Assembly (NCBI GenBank): GCA_946902875.1
Contig: OX336341.1
Coordinates: forward strand, 1,984,001-2,048,000
Source of the DNA: Nematopogon swammerdamellus
Taxonomy: Eukaryota; Arthropoda; Insecta; Lepidoptera; Adelidae
Reading direction: 5' to 3'
Length of the DNA stretch: 64,000 bases
The translations under genes were made by a program, and so were the position numbers. This document shows, piece by piece, positions 1 to 10,850 of this stretch (its first letter is position 1; every line of letters starts with the position of its first letter). The notes under the pieces are model-generated. The model was not told the DNA's origin. It ran no database searches and was given only the letters and a program-made list of their open reading frames with translations.

Positions 1-239
1 AACTATTTACATAGCCGTTTCGACCGACCGTTCATACAGTGCGGTTGTACCAACCAACCCGGGCGGGGTGAACCCTACCACCTAGTAAGGTAAGAAAGGA
101 TGGGTCCTACAGTTTTACGTGGAATCCAAACCACGGTCAGCCTCCAACGGTCGAGTGGCCAACCCATCCAAGTACTGACCGCGCCCAGGTGAGCTTAACA
201 ACAGTCGACCGACCGCACGACTGAGCTACCGAGGCTGAC
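1..239 (-). repeat. SINE1 copy, cut by the window edge
   Basis: Minus-strand SINE of the family called SINE1 here. The head at the right end has an A-box-like TAGCTCAGTGG core (degenerate here) and a B-box-like GGTTCGGATTCC (also degenerate), with a 5S rRNA-like stretch between them. The central domain with the CCTACCACCTAGTAAGG motif follows. The 3' part lies outside the window. Confidence 0.8.
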
Positions 240-828
240 AAACTTTCTACTATGGACCTGTTACTGACAGGACGAGAAACAGACGAATAACGAAGTCTCA
301 ATGTTGTGTCCTTTTGTATGTACAATTCTGGTACGTAATCCTAAACACCAGTCTATTGCGAACGAGACTACGACATTAATTATACAAAATACCAAAGACA
401 GACAAACACCAAAGTTTTTTTTGGGCTCATAATTATTCGCCACTATCTTGTTCTTCATCAAGTCCATAATGATGATCTGTCATGATTTAAATTAATCTGT
501 AAGGATAGTAATGATAGTAGGTGCGTTGATTGATCACGTAGGTACGTGATCATCACATTATGTGGGTAAATGCGCCGCTAAATGCAACACATTATGATAA
601 CAATTTTATTAACGTCACCGATTTTAATAGATTAATGTAAGTAGACCGTAATTAGCGGGGAAAACCTGTTTGTATATACCCACAAGTAGATTTGATGCCG
701 CTGCATCAATCAATCGCAAATTAAGTTTCTTATCTGAAATCAACCTTAACTCCATACCTAACAATAACAAAAATGTCTACTATTATAAAAATAGCGCCTG
801 TCTTTCCGTCTGTTTATTTTATTGTTTA
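240..828. other. No recognised feature
   Basis: AT-rich sequence without a convincing coding frame. There is one short perfect palindrome (GATCACGTA, 2 bp, TACGTGATC) near 527-546 that I cannot assign. Confidence 0.4.
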
Positions 829-1127
829 TTGGTGCAGTCGACAGAGCCAATGACCTCACCTCAGAATCACCTCTCCTCGCGAAACTACGCTCAGTAAGGT
901 GCCATACCAGCAGATTTTCGGACTGTTTCTAGGCTGCCTAGCCTGTTAATAAGACGTTTGAAGGATTCGGGAAATACACTCGCCGGAAGACAGTTCCACA
1001 CCCTAGCGATGCGACAAAGAAACGATTTAGAGAACTGATGGCTTCTCAAAAGCCCAATGTCAACAACAAATGGGTGCTGAGTCTCTCGGCGACGAGTCAT
1101 GCAGTAAAATTGCACTCAAACTTGTCA
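829..1127 (-). pseudogene. LINE-E ORF2 C-terminal fragment
   Basis: The minus strand encodes a piece like TRRRETQHPFVVDIGLL followed by FSKSFLCRIARVWNCLP, the same C-terminal region as the longer copy at 57.2-57.8 kb. It is 5'-truncated and has a deletion after the FPESF motif. This is the tail of a non-LTR retrotransposon ORF2, downstream of the reverse transcriptase domain. It is not a host gene. Confidence 0.7.
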
Positions 1128-1690
1128 CAATTTGTTCTATCCGGTTTCAATCGGCGTGATCAGTTTTCAATTCAATCTGATCCCGGGATCCGTGGAGACA
1201 ACCCCTTGATTACACCCACGAATGTATTCAGCGTTAGTCCCCTTAGAGAAGTCCTAAAAGGAAGAGAAAGGTCCCCCAACACAGTGTTTTGCTGCACGAA
1301 TGTAGATCTGTACCGTGCAGGGCTGGTTTTCGCTTGATCCTTTATCATTCTACATAATATAAGAAATGATCATTTTTGTAGAACCAAATATTATACTTAA
1401 CAACGATGAGTTCGTTAACATAATTATGGAAACAGATAATTAAACAAGCAATTAATAAAAAACCTCGTTCAGAATCCATCGCGGAACCCGAAGATACCGC
1501 GAGCGGAGTTGTGGACAAAATAAATTTCATATAAATTAAATACTTAGTTATCAAAAAAGTCATTATCTGACTGATAAAAGCATGCGAATTAAATTGGAAC
1601 AAATGCTTTTTTTTTAAGTCCGTTATGAATAGATGGAAAATTTGAGTGTAGGACAGAGTCGGTTGTTAGACCGAATGTTAGTTAGGTTTT
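1128..1690. other. No recognised feature
   Basis: A 99-codon open frame crosses 1038-1337, but its start overlaps antisense LINE-E sequence and it resembles nothing I know. The rest is AT-rich. Confidence 0.35.
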
Positions 1691-1965
1691 CAGCCTCGGT
1701 AGTTTGGTGTTCCTATTGATCGACGTACGATCGTTAAGATAAGCACACCAGGGTGCGGTCAGAATTTGAAAAGGTGACCGTTCGACTGTTAATGGCTGAT
1801 CTTGGTTTGAATTCTAGGTACCTAAAAATCTAGGTCCTTTACGGTTCAGATTGGCCGGCCCGACCAAAGAGTGTTATAGGCTGACATCACAGGTGTAGTA
1901 GATCATAATATTATGGCCAGCGATGTCATCCATAATTTTTAAGCTTCTGTGTCTTAAAATGAAAA
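1691..1965 (+). repeat. Old, degenerate SINE1
   Basis: Follows the SINE1 order: a CAGCCTCGGTAG head, the GGTGCGGTCAG 5S-like segment, a decayed B box, then GGCTGACATCAC of the tail. Many substitutions and an internal deletion mark it as old. Confidence 0.65.
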
Positions 1966-2224
1966 AAAAAACGGATCCCTTATAAGATCATTCTCGTGTC
2001 CGTCCGTCCGTCCGTCAGAGAGGTTTTTCTCGAAAACTAAATAAAGTAAAAACTTAAAATTTAGAATAATGATGGATATTGACGCGCACATGTATCACTC
2101 GTCAATAACTGTTCAACCATATTCACGTGCCGAGGGTCCCGTAACTGCTGCTTCGCTTTTATCTAATCTTGGGGCGCGGCATAGTGTCCCCGCCAAGCTG
2201 AGGAAACATGGCCGTACCTTATAG

Positions 2225-2990
2225 TTTCTACGAGGGTGCGGTCAGGCTTTAGATGGGTGGCCGTACGACCTTTGAAGTTGGCTGAGGGTCGGATTTTTTT
2301 TTTTTTATGGAACCTGACACGGTTGGCTACATCACCTACAACATCCGTGATGTCAGCCCATAACACAGGGTGAACTAGGTGCCATGTCAGTGCTTCCCTT
2401 CATTTCATGTCGGCTACACTAAACTGGACGGAAAACACGAACTATTTACATAGCCGTTTCGACCGACGTTTCGTTCAGTGCGGTGGTACCAACCCGGCCG
2501 GGATAAACCCTACCACCTAGTAAGGTAAGAAGGGAAGGGACCTACAGTTTATCGTGGAATCCGAACCACGGTCAGCCTCCAACGGTCGAGCGGTCACCCA
2601 TCCAAACACTGACCGCGCTCAGCGTTGCTTAATAACAGTTGACTAACCAACCGCGCCACTGAGCTACCGAGGCTGACGAATTTTCTTATCCCTTAGTCGA
2701 CTTTTACGACATGCGACGGGGAGAGATGCAGTGGGGCTATTCTTTTTAAGTACCGACCCCACACGGTACAAAACTAGATTCCACTTGAAACTACAGTTTC
2801 ATCGCTTTATCTTACGATGTATATATTTAGCTGGTAGGGATTAATCGGTCCGGATCGGTACACCAGCACTGAACGAAGGTCGGTCGAAGAAAACCGCAAA
2901 AATGTAAATTATACGTGTTTTCTGTCCAGTTCAATGTAGCCGGCACGACCAAAAGACAGACTGAAATGGCACATCGCTGACACTGACTAA
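2225..2990 (+). repeat. Old SINE1 interrupted by a composite retroposon
   Basis: The head half (2225-2293) and the body half (2770-2990) of one degenerate plus-strand SINE1 flank a minus-strand composite retroposon. The break falls in the B-box region, and a short GATT/AGATT repeat at the two edges fits a target duplication. Confidence 0.6.
2294..2769 (-). mobile_element. Composite retroposon (module B + SINE1), copy 1
   Basis: Read on the minus strand: module B (GTACCGTGTGGGG start, through TCTCTCCCCG to GACTAAGGGATAAG), then a complete SINE1 (tRNA/5S head, central domain, tail), then poly(A). The same junction and the diagnostic GTCGAC variant occur at 23.9 and 30.9 kb. The unit has therefore moved as one piece. 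Confidence 0.8.
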
Positions 2991-3130
2991 CTGACTAACA
3001 ATTAGTCTGGTACCTGGGGGTACGGCAGAGCCGCCGCCAAGTCGAGCAAACACGGCCGTACCATCCTTTTCTCGATACACTTTACATGATAAATAGCATC
3101 AAGTCTGAACGCACGCGCACTGAGCAGGGA

Positions 3131-3345
3131 TTGCATCCCTACACGCTAAACTCGCGGGTGCGTACCAATCAGTTCTGCTGATGTTTCCTCTACAGAACCG
3201 GTTAACTCTGGAACGCATATTTTACCCCAAGTACAGTCTCGGATCCTGCCAGAGGGCCGTGAATAGTGCCTGTTCGGTCCGGCCGGCACGGCATAGCATT
3301 CACAACGCCTGCGACGCCAACGAACGAAAGTCATCTACATTTTTT
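3131..3345 (+). pseudogene. LINE-D ORF2 3' fragment
   Basis: Decayed coding sequence resembling HPYT-L, TNQFC, FLYRTG-LWNA and GRHGI, the C-terminal motifs seen in several LINE-D copies here (for example 30.5 kb). It contains stops and frameshifts. Confidence 0.6.
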
Positions 3346-3348
3346 TAA

Positions 3349-3501
3349 TTCAAACTGAAACGGCTGGCTACATCACCTACTACATACATGATGTCAGCCC
3401 ATAACACCTTGGTGAACTAGGTGCCATGTCAGTGCTTCCCTTCGGTCGTGCCGGCTACACTGAACTGGACGGAAAACACGAACTATTTACATAGCCGTTT
3501 C
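3349..3501 (-). repeat. SINE1 tail fragment
   Basis: The 3' half of a SINE1 on the minus strand with its T-run at the left. It lacks head and central domain and directly abuts a LINE-E fragment. Confidence 0.75.
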
Positions 3502-3504
3502 AGA

Positions 3505-3857
3505 TAAGGTCGGTGATGGAATACTGTAGCCACATTTGGGAAGGCAGCCCGAGTATTTAGGGAGACCCGAAACTGATTGATGATCTGGACTGAAGTCTCT
3601 TAGTCACAGACGATTTGTAGGGTCACTCAGTATGTTCTACAGGTACAATCGTGGACGCTGATCGGAGGAACTTGCTTCCCTTATTCCTTGCCATCCAACC
3701 TATCTTCGCAGCACTCGCCGCAGAGAAACTGAGCACCCTTTTGTTGTTGACATTGAGCTTTTGAGAACACATCAGTTCTCAAAATCGTTTCTTTGTCGCA
3801 CCGTTAGGGTGTGGTGTGGAACTGTCTTCCGGCGAGTGTGTTTCCCGAAACCTTAAA
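3505..3857 (+). pseudogene. LINE-E ORF2 C-terminal fragment
   Basis: Encodes VMEYCSHIWEGSP and later pieces matching the LINE-E copy at 57 kb. Several frameshifts and an internal stop are present. Confidence 0.7.
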
Positions 3858-3900
3858 AAATAAAAATAAATCCTTTTGAAGATAAAAATGAATTCATACA

Positions 3901-4146
3901 ATGATCCATCGACAACCACCGGTGCAACTTTGCAACAATGGAATGTATGTACCCAATACTGTTGCCGGTACATCAGGAACTAGAATATCACAAGCCAACT
4001 TTATGATAGAAGACAGAAGGCGAGTGTGGTCAAAAGCTGAACAAATTGAACTAATGTATTCCTACTACAAATCGCGTGCAATGGGGATCGGATATTTAGC
4101 AAGACTAGAAAATGTCGATATCTCATTATGTCGTATATCGATGTGA
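3901..4146 (+). pseudogene. Possible LINE-A 5' or ORF1 remnant
   Basis: An 81-codon frame containing RRRVWSKAEQIELMYSYYKS, followed 0.2 kb later by an endonuclease frame. The position and the basic, aromatic-rich segment suggest the 5' part of the same LINE, but I do not recognise a domain. It could be unrelated sequence. Confidence 0.35.
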
Positions 4147-4321
4147 ATGGGCTGGGAAAGTCATGCTATGCACTGGATGGCCGTATTAATAGCATGGGCC
4201 GAAAACTAATCCATTCAAATGTACAGAACTGTAATCTTAGTATGAAAAAATCAAATCTACACTTTGTAGAATTAGTAAATAGTGATCCTAAAGATAAGCC
4301 AATAGAATCAAACTCTTTTTT

Positions 4322-4656
4322 ATGTTAACTTCTGTTCTTAGTGGCCGTGATTCATTTGAAACCAAATTAAATTCTCCTAAACATTGTCATCTATTAAAAA
4401 ATAAGTCAAATTGCAAAAATAAGCTAGTTATAAGTCATCAAAATGTACAGGGTCTGCGCGGTAAAAATCTACTATTAGAATTAGTTTTAAAAGAAAATCA
4501 AATTGACGTTTACTGCGTAACCGAGTCCTGGATAGATTGTAATGAATTAAGCTCTCAATGTATTAATAACTATTCTATTATTAGCAGTAGCCATCGAAAA
4601 AACTTTATAAGAGGTGGTACTTTAATTCTTGTGAAGAACGGTCACAAAGCTAAGAA
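4322..4656 (+). pseudogene. LINE-A ORF2: N-terminal endonuclease part, interrupted
   Basis: This frame encodes the start of an APE-type endonuclease: a SHQNVQGLRGK motif (active-site Asn), then CVTESWI (catalytic Glu), then IRGGTLILVKNG. Such domains nick target DNA for target-primed reverse transcription in Jockey/CR1-group LINEs. The frame stops making sense at the octamer GCTAAGAA (4649-4656). It resumes in phase at the third copy of that octamer (8606-8613), where the rest of ORF2 follows. The gap is filled by a P-like transposon and a hairpin MITE. The first methionine is nominal and the true ORF2 start is unclear. Confidence 0.75.
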
Positions 4657-4819
4657 CCACCGAGCATACCTACGGGAGTGGCAACCGTCGAGCGCTAATA
4701 TATAGGAAAATTAGCCGCGTGTTAGAGCATTTGCACTAATATATAGCGCTGCTGCGGGATCGACCGTCAGTGCGCTCGCGACTTGGGAACGAAGAACACG
4801 TATATGTGCACTACGCAAA

Positions 4820-4903
4820 ATGGCGATTTGTGCAGTTCGTGCGTGTCGAAAGAGCTCAAGATCATCAGGAATGACAAAAGATGGCGTAACCTTTCATAAT
4901 TAG
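4820..4903 (+). pseudogene. THAP-domain N-terminal fragment
   Basis: A 27-residue frame begins with an ATG in a CAAA context and reads C-x4-C near its start, followed by a basic stretch and GVTFH before a stop. That is the opening of a C2CH THAP zinc finger, the DNA-binding domain of P-element transposases and THAP proteins. The remaining zinc ligands are absent. The GT and AG dinucleotides near the end might be splice signals, but I see no next exon. It is short, so the call is tentative. Confidence 0.5.
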
Positions 4904-5469
4904 GTCATTTTAATGATAATACAATGCTTAAAGCGTGTAAAATACAAAAATTCCGCGAGCTGGGAGCACGACTGCGCGCCATACTGGGCGCGTACACATG
5001 ATAGGCAAATTTGACAGACTGGAAAGAAATTTGAAATCAATTATTGTATATGGGTGTTGTTAGTTTTTTTATGGCAATGACATGGATGAATTCAATTTAT
5101 AATATGAATTGTTATTATTTCTTTAATATTACGTTTTCTATTTTTTATAATTATAAAACAAATATACCTATACAAAACTAATACATTGTATATTATGCAT
5201 TTATTATCACATTCACATATTTACATTAATTTTAAATATACAGATTATAAAAATACACCACATATACTCAAAATTAATATAAAAATAATAATAAAAATAA
5301 AAACATATTATGTATTATTATAATAAGTATTATTATTATCAGTGATAGGAATAGGTAGGACTTATTTACCTAAACTTCGAGGAACAGAGTAAAAAATTGG
5401 AGACTTCTTTACGACCATATTTTTTTCCGGTTTAATAATACCTATTCATGGTGTTATAATTTCGCGATT

Positions 5470-6622
5470 TAAAAAAAGTGGCCGCCATTTTGAACTTTTT
5501 AGTAACTGGACAGATTGCTTTCAAAATCGACATCTGGGTGTCAGTGTGGACTCTGAATACGAATCTGTAGTCAAATTTAAAAAAAGTAGCCGCCATTTTG
5601 AAATTTTTAGTTACTGGACCGATTGCTTTCAAAATCGATATCTGGGTGTCTATGTAGGCTCTGAATACGAATCCGTTGTCAAAATTTAAAAAAGTGACCG
5701 CCATTTTGAACTTTTTAGTTACTGGACCGATTACTTTCAAAATCGATATCTGGGTGTCTGTGTGGGCTCTGAATACGAATCTGTAGTCAAAATAAAAAAA
5801 AGTGGCCGCCATTTTGAACTTTTTAGTTACTGGACCGATTGCTTTCAAAATCGATATCTGGGTGTATGTGTGGGCTCTGAATACGAATCTGTAGTAAAAA
5901 TTAAAAAAAGTGGCCGCCATTTTGAACTTTTTAGTTACTGGACCGATTGCTTTCAAAATCGATATCTGGGTGTTTATGTAGGCTCTGAATACGAATCCGT
6001 TGTCAAAATTTAAAAAAGTGACCGCCATTTTGAACTTTTTAGTTACTGGACCGATTACTTTCAAAATCGATATCTGGGTGTCTGTGTGGGCTCTGAATAC
6101 GAATCTGTAGTCAAAATAAAAAAAAGTGGCCGCCATTTTGAACTTTTTAGTTACTGGACCGATTGCTTTCAAAATCGATATCTGGGTGTATGTGTGGGCT
6201 CTGAATACGAATCTGTAGTAAAAATTAAAAAAAGTGGCCGCCATTTTGAACTTTTTAGTTACTGGACCGATTGCTTTCAAAATCGATATCTGGGTGTCTG
6301 TGTGGGCTCTGAATACGAATCTGTAGTCAAAATAAAAAAAAAGTGGCCAACATTTTGAACTTTTTAGTTACTGGACCGATTGCTTTCAAAATCGATATCA
6401 GGGTGTTTATGTAGGCTCTGAATACGAATCCGTTGTCAAAATTTAAAAAAGTGACCGCCATTTTGAACTTTTTAGTTACTGGACCGATTACTTTCAAAAT
6501 CGATATCTGGATGTCTGTGTGGGCTCTGAATACGAATCTGTAAACAAAATAAAAAAAAAGTGGCCGCCATTTTGAACTTTTTAGTTACTGGACCGATTGC
6601 TTTCAAAATCGATATCATATTT
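5470..6622. repeat. Left arm array, about eleven 108 bp units
   Basis: Units contain GGCCGCCATTTTGAAC, then TTACTGGACCGATTGCTTTC, then CTGAATACGAATC. The CCGCC core recurs at 5481, 5589, 5697 and 5805, a 108 bp step. Variants with GTGACCGCC plus TTACTTTC recur every third or fourth unit, giving a higher-order period near 325 bp. Because 108 is a multiple of three, long open frames run on both strands. I regard these as incidental. Confidence 0.9.
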
Positions 6623-6639
6623 TTTATGTTAACTACATA

Positions 6640-7945
6640 TTGTTATTCAGAGCCCACACAGACATGTAGATATGGGTTTTGAAAGTAATCAGTCCAGTAA
6701 CTAAAAAGTTCAAAATGGCGGCCACTTTTTTAAGATTTTGACAACGGATTCGTATTCAGAGCCCACACAGACAAACAAATATCAATTTTAAAAGCAATCG
6801 GTCCATTAACTAAAAAGTTCAAAATGGCGGTCACTTTTTTTAAATTTTGACAACGGATTCGTATTCAGAGCCCACACAGACACCCAGATATCGATTTTGA
6901 AAGCAATCGGTCCAGTAACTAAAAAGTTCAAAATGATTCAGATTCAGATTCAGATTCAGATATTTATTTCGCCATAAAGAACACACAACAATAACAATAT
7001 TACATTGAGACATATGCATATTCAGTATGATTCGTCATCATTTTTTATGATGTCCCGTTCAGTAGTGCAATCTCTAAGGAAGAATCGGGTAAGAAACCTT
7101 ACAGAGCTTTTTTTAAATATAGCTTACATACTAAGTTTTCATTATGTTAAATATAACATGTTAAATATAATGGCGGCCACTTTTTTAAATGTTTACTACA
7201 GATTCGTATTCAGAGCCCACACATACACCCAGATATCGATTTTGAAAGCAATCGGTCCAGTAACTAAAAAGTTCAAAATGGTGGCCACTTTTTTTTAATT
7301 TTACAACGGATTCGTATTCAGAGCCCACACAGACACCCAGATATCGATTTTGAAAGGAATCGGTCCAGTAACTAAAAAGTTCAAAATGGCGGCCACTTTT
7401 TTTTAATGCTTACTACAGATTCGTATTCAGAGCCCACACATACACCCAGATATCGATTTTGAAAGCAATCGGCCCAGTAACTAAAAAGTTCAAAATGGCG
7501 GTCACTTTTTAAATTTTGACAACGGATTCGTATTCAGAGCCTACATAGACACCCAGATATCGATTTTGAAAGAAATCGGTCCAGTAACTAAACAGTTCAA
7601 AATGGTGGCCACTTCTTTTTTATTTTGACTACAGATTCGTATTCTGAGTCCACACAGACGCCTAGATATCGATTTTGAAAGCAATCGGTCCAGTAACTAA
7701 AAAGTTCAAAATGGCGGCTACTTTTTTTAAATTTTGACTATAGATTCGTATCCAGAGTCCACACAGACGCCCATATATCGATTTTGAAAGAAATCGGTCC
7801 AGTAACTAAAAAGTTCAAAATGGTGGCCACTTTTTTAAATTTTTACTACAGATTCGTATTCAGAGCCCACACTGACACCCAGATTTTGAAAGCAATCGGT
7901 CCAGTAACTAAAAAGTTCAAAATGGTGGCCACTTTTTTCAAATCG
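6640..7945. repeat. Right arm array, about ten inverted 108 bp units
   Basis: The same unit as the left arm in the opposite orientation (GTTCAAAATGGCGGCCAC). It is interrupted once, between 6936 and 7173, by a LINE 3' end. Units are more diverged than in the left arm. Confidence 0.9.
6936..7173 (-). repeat. LINE 3' end with GAATCT tail, inserted in the array
   Basis: On the minus strand it ends with GGCGAAATAAATATCTGAAT and repeated GAATCT hexamers, preceded by a TTCTTTATGGC-type 3' UTR. The same tail occurs near 30.0 and 63.05 kb. It splits one 108 bp unit between CAAAAT and GGCGGCC. Confidence 0.7.
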
Positions 7946-8536
7946 CGAAATTAAAACACCATGAATATTATTAAACCGGAAAAAAATATTGTCTTAAGGA
8001 AGTCTCCAATCTTTTACTCTGTTCCTCGAAATTCAGGTAAATAAGCCCTACTTATTCCTATCACTGATTATTAGTACAACTTTTCAAAAATATTAAAACA
8101 ACAGTCTTGTTTAATTTTTCAATATTTTTTTTGGATTCAAACAATAATATTCGTTCAGTAAAAACTATTTGAAATAATATTACAAATAACAATTTCAAAA
8201 TTCACAGATATACCGCACCATCATTGTCCGTCAGACTGGCATTCGTAGTGATCCCGTCAAGTTGCCGTCAAGCAAGGCTTCCGATTGGTCGGACGGTCGG
8301 CTCTTACTACCAGATACCCGAGCCAAGCCAGCGATAACAAACCTGTCGCTCGCCTTGCTCGCTCTGTCTCTCTCCATATCGCGGGGCGCGATATGGGTAA
8401 CCGAGATAGACAAGTCACGTCATAAAAGATTAAATAGCGATTTCGATTTTCGTAGTAGTAGGGATTTTTGGCTAGCCGTGCTCCGATACAAACGCAGTAG
8501 CGTTGCGTCTCCCGTAGGTATTCTCCTTGCTAAGAA

Positions 8537-8605
8537 CAAAGAGTTTGTATTACGTCGCTGCGCTCCTTTAGCAAAGGAGCGCAGCGACGTAATACAAACT
8601 CTTTG
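8537..8605. mobile_element. 69 bp hairpin MITE, hAT-like
   Basis: A nearly perfect palindrome starting CAAAGAGTTTG and ending CAAACTCTTTG with a 2-3 bp loop. GCTAAGAA is duplicated on both sides (8529-8536 and 8606-8613). The 8 bp duplication and CAAAG end fit a minimal hAT-derived MITE. Confidence 0.8.
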
Positions 8606-10850
8606 GCTAAGAACAGACTAGATGTAGTAAAAATGTCAATAGAAAAAGAGTTGGAAATAAGTTGTATAGAAATGGACTCAATATTCATAGTATCAGTATA
8701 TAGGTCACCATGTGGGAATATGCAATCTTTTATAAGCAAATTGGAAGAATGTCTGTGTAAATTAAATACAAATAATAATAAATTAATAATTGTCTGCGGA
8801 GACTTTAATATTAAATTTCCCTTAGAAGAAGGAGGGCAACATGAGCTATCTGATTTGATGGATACTTTTTTGCTTAGACAAACAATCTTCCAATATACTA
8901 GAGTGACAGATTCGTGTTCATCGTGCATTGATAATATTTTTACTGATTGTAAATTACTAGATTCAAAAGTATTTTCTGGAATATTGTCAGATCATTATGC
9001 GCAGTTAATTTCTATAAATTACTCAACAAGTAAGAATACTGTCTCGGGCAGGATGAAACGAATATCAAACAAGGGCCAGATAAACGCGTTAAACTTAGAC
9101 TTACAATCTGAATTCCAGGGTAATAATATTTATAGTTTTAAAGACTTCTTTAATATATTTATAAGATACCTAGACAAGCATCTGCCATTAAAACGTATAT
9201 GTGTAAATAATAAAAAAACATTTGCCGACTGGGCTACTCCAGCTATTATTATTTCTAAAGACAAATTATTTCATTTATACGACCTCCTAAAAGTTAACAA
9301 TAACCCAGATCTTAGATCTTATGTTACACGTTACAGCAAAACTGGCAAATCTAAAGACTGTAACACCAAGCTAGAGTTAAAAATTGGATCAGAAATTATT
9401 TCGGATAATACAGCGATTGCCAATCATGTGAATAAATTTTTTTCCACAATAGCCCATAATACTACTCAAAGTCTAAAGGCTAGTAAAGAAGTATCGTTAA
9501 ACTACCTCAAATCATTTATCCCTCGGAATTCTGAATCAGCGAAATTTGCATCTGTCACATACCTAGAGACTGAGAGAGTAATAAAGGACCTGAAATCTAA
9601 ACGTTCCCTAGACCTGTGGAGTCTATCACCTGTATTATTGAAATCTGTAACAAGTGTCATCGGCCCGCTAACAGATATTGTAAATGACTGTCTAGAAAAT
9701 GGCATATTCCCAGATTCATTAAAAGTAGCCAAAGTTATACCTTTGTATGAAAAGGGATGCCATAACAATGTTGAGAACTATCGTCCTGTTTCTATATTGC
9801 CAGTTTTCAGTAAGGTGTTTGAAAAATTTTTGGAAAAACGGCTAATAAAATTCCTTACAGATAATGAACTTTTAAATTGTAAACAATTTGGATTTCGGAA
9901 AGGACTCTCAACGGGTGATGCTATAGCTTCTATGGTAAAATCAATATTAACTTCTCTAGACGACTCTCAGCATACTTATGGCATTTTTTGTGACCTATCC
10001 AAAGCCTTTGACTGTGTAAATGACGAAATATTATTAATGAAGCTGGAACATTATGGCATAAGAGACAATGAATTGCGTATATTTCAATCATATTTAGAAA
10101 ATAGAGCTCAAATATGGGACGTCAATGGCTTAAAATCGAATGTAGAATCAATCACAATGGGTGTGCCGCAGGGTTCTATCCTGGGACCATTATTGTTTCT
10201 AATATATGTTAACGACATCTCGAGCTGTATAACAGACGATATAGAGATGGTAATGTTTGCAGATGATATCTCAGTTGTACTGAAAAACAATGATATAAGT
10301 AAACTGAGAGAATCCTTTTTAACTGTACTAGAATCTCTAAAATCTTGGTTTGAGTGCAACAATCTATTGCTAAATGTCAACAAAACTAATGTTATGCACT
10401 TTGCTCTTAGACGTAATAATAATGATAGCATATTAAAAACTGCAGATAACTTGTCATTAAACCTTGCTAATGAACTAACTTTTCTTGGGGTAATATTTGA
10501 TAAAAGTTTTACTTGGAAAGCCCACATAAACTCTTTAGCTGGTAAGCTGAGTTCCGCATGTTATGCTATCAAAAAAATTAAAGAGCTAGGCGGGACCCAT
10601 GCTGCAAAAACGGTTTATCATGCTTATTTTGAGAGCATCATGTCATATGGCCTAATGTTTTGGGGAAATGCAGCAGACTCAAATAGAATATTTTTATTAC
10701 AGAAGAGGGCCTTGAGGTACATCCTAAATATGAAAACTAGAGATACTTGTAGGACAGCGTTCGGAGAGATAGGAATCATGACTTTACCAAGTGCATATGT
10801 TTACCAGAACATATGCTATGCCAGAAAATACATTCATGATTCCTCTCTCA
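8606..10850 (+). pseudogene. LINE-A ORF2: endonuclease C-terminus and reverse transcriptase
   Basis: One open frame continues the endonuclease (SVYRSPCGN, CGDFNI) and then encodes the reverse transcriptase. The order is KVIPLYEKG, NYRPVSILPVFSK, GFRKGLSTGDA, FCDLSKAFDCVN, GVPQGSILGPLLF and the catalytic FADD box, followed by the thumb and ALRYILNMK. It belongs to the Jockey/CR1 group. Compared with the relative at 46.5 kb, the last part of ORF2 and the 3' UTR are missing. The frame leaves LINE homology near 10,850, shortly before the BEL/Pao LTR. With the 4.3 kb piece it would be one interrupted ORF2. It cannot be active as it stands. Confidence 0.85.

Larger units (their letters stand above)
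5340..8066. mobile_element. hAT-type foldback element with tandem-repeat arms
   Basis: The outermost bases are CAGTGATAGGAATA in inverted orientation at the two ends, a hAT-like terminus. They are flanked by an 8 bp near-identical duplication, ATTATTAT on the left and ATTATTAG on the right. About 130 bp of unique terminal sequence on each side is followed by long inverted arms of about 108 bp tandem repeats, meeting near 6630. There is no transposase gene, so it is non-autonomous. The architecture parallels Drosophila Foldback and Galileo elements, but the terminal motif is hAT-like. Confidence 0.75.
4657..8528. mobile_element. P-like DNA transposon remnant inside a LINE
   Basis: It is bounded by direct repeats of the octamer GCTAAGAA (4649-4656 and 8529-8536). 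Its ends are inverted relative to each other and share ATACCTACGGGAG followed closely by GCAAC. An 8 bp target duplication fits the P and hAT superfamilies. A THAP-like coding start just inside the left end favours P. Without the nested foldback element (5340-8066) only about 1.1 kb remains, so it is internally deleted and no transposase core is visible. Orientation is probably plus, from the THAP piece. Confidence 0.65.

Noticed and set aside
5432..6280. A 282-codon frame encoding a regular 36-residue repeat (KAIGPVTKKFKMA)
   Set aside because: It is a by-product of the 108 bp DNA repeat, whose length is divisible by three. The opposite strand is equally open, the array lies in a foldback transposon arm, and no start context or conservation supports a protein.
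8262..8621. A 119-codon plus-strand frame before the LINE RT
   Set aside because: It runs from P-like transposon sequence across the hairpin MITE. No conserved motif.
4322..10850. Treating the 4.3 kb and 8.6 kb LINE pieces as two separate insertions
   Set aside because: Phase continuity across the GCTAAGAA octamer and non-overlapping endonuclease content favour one interrupted element. The apparent similarity of the P-like right end to LINE sequence is a short chance match.
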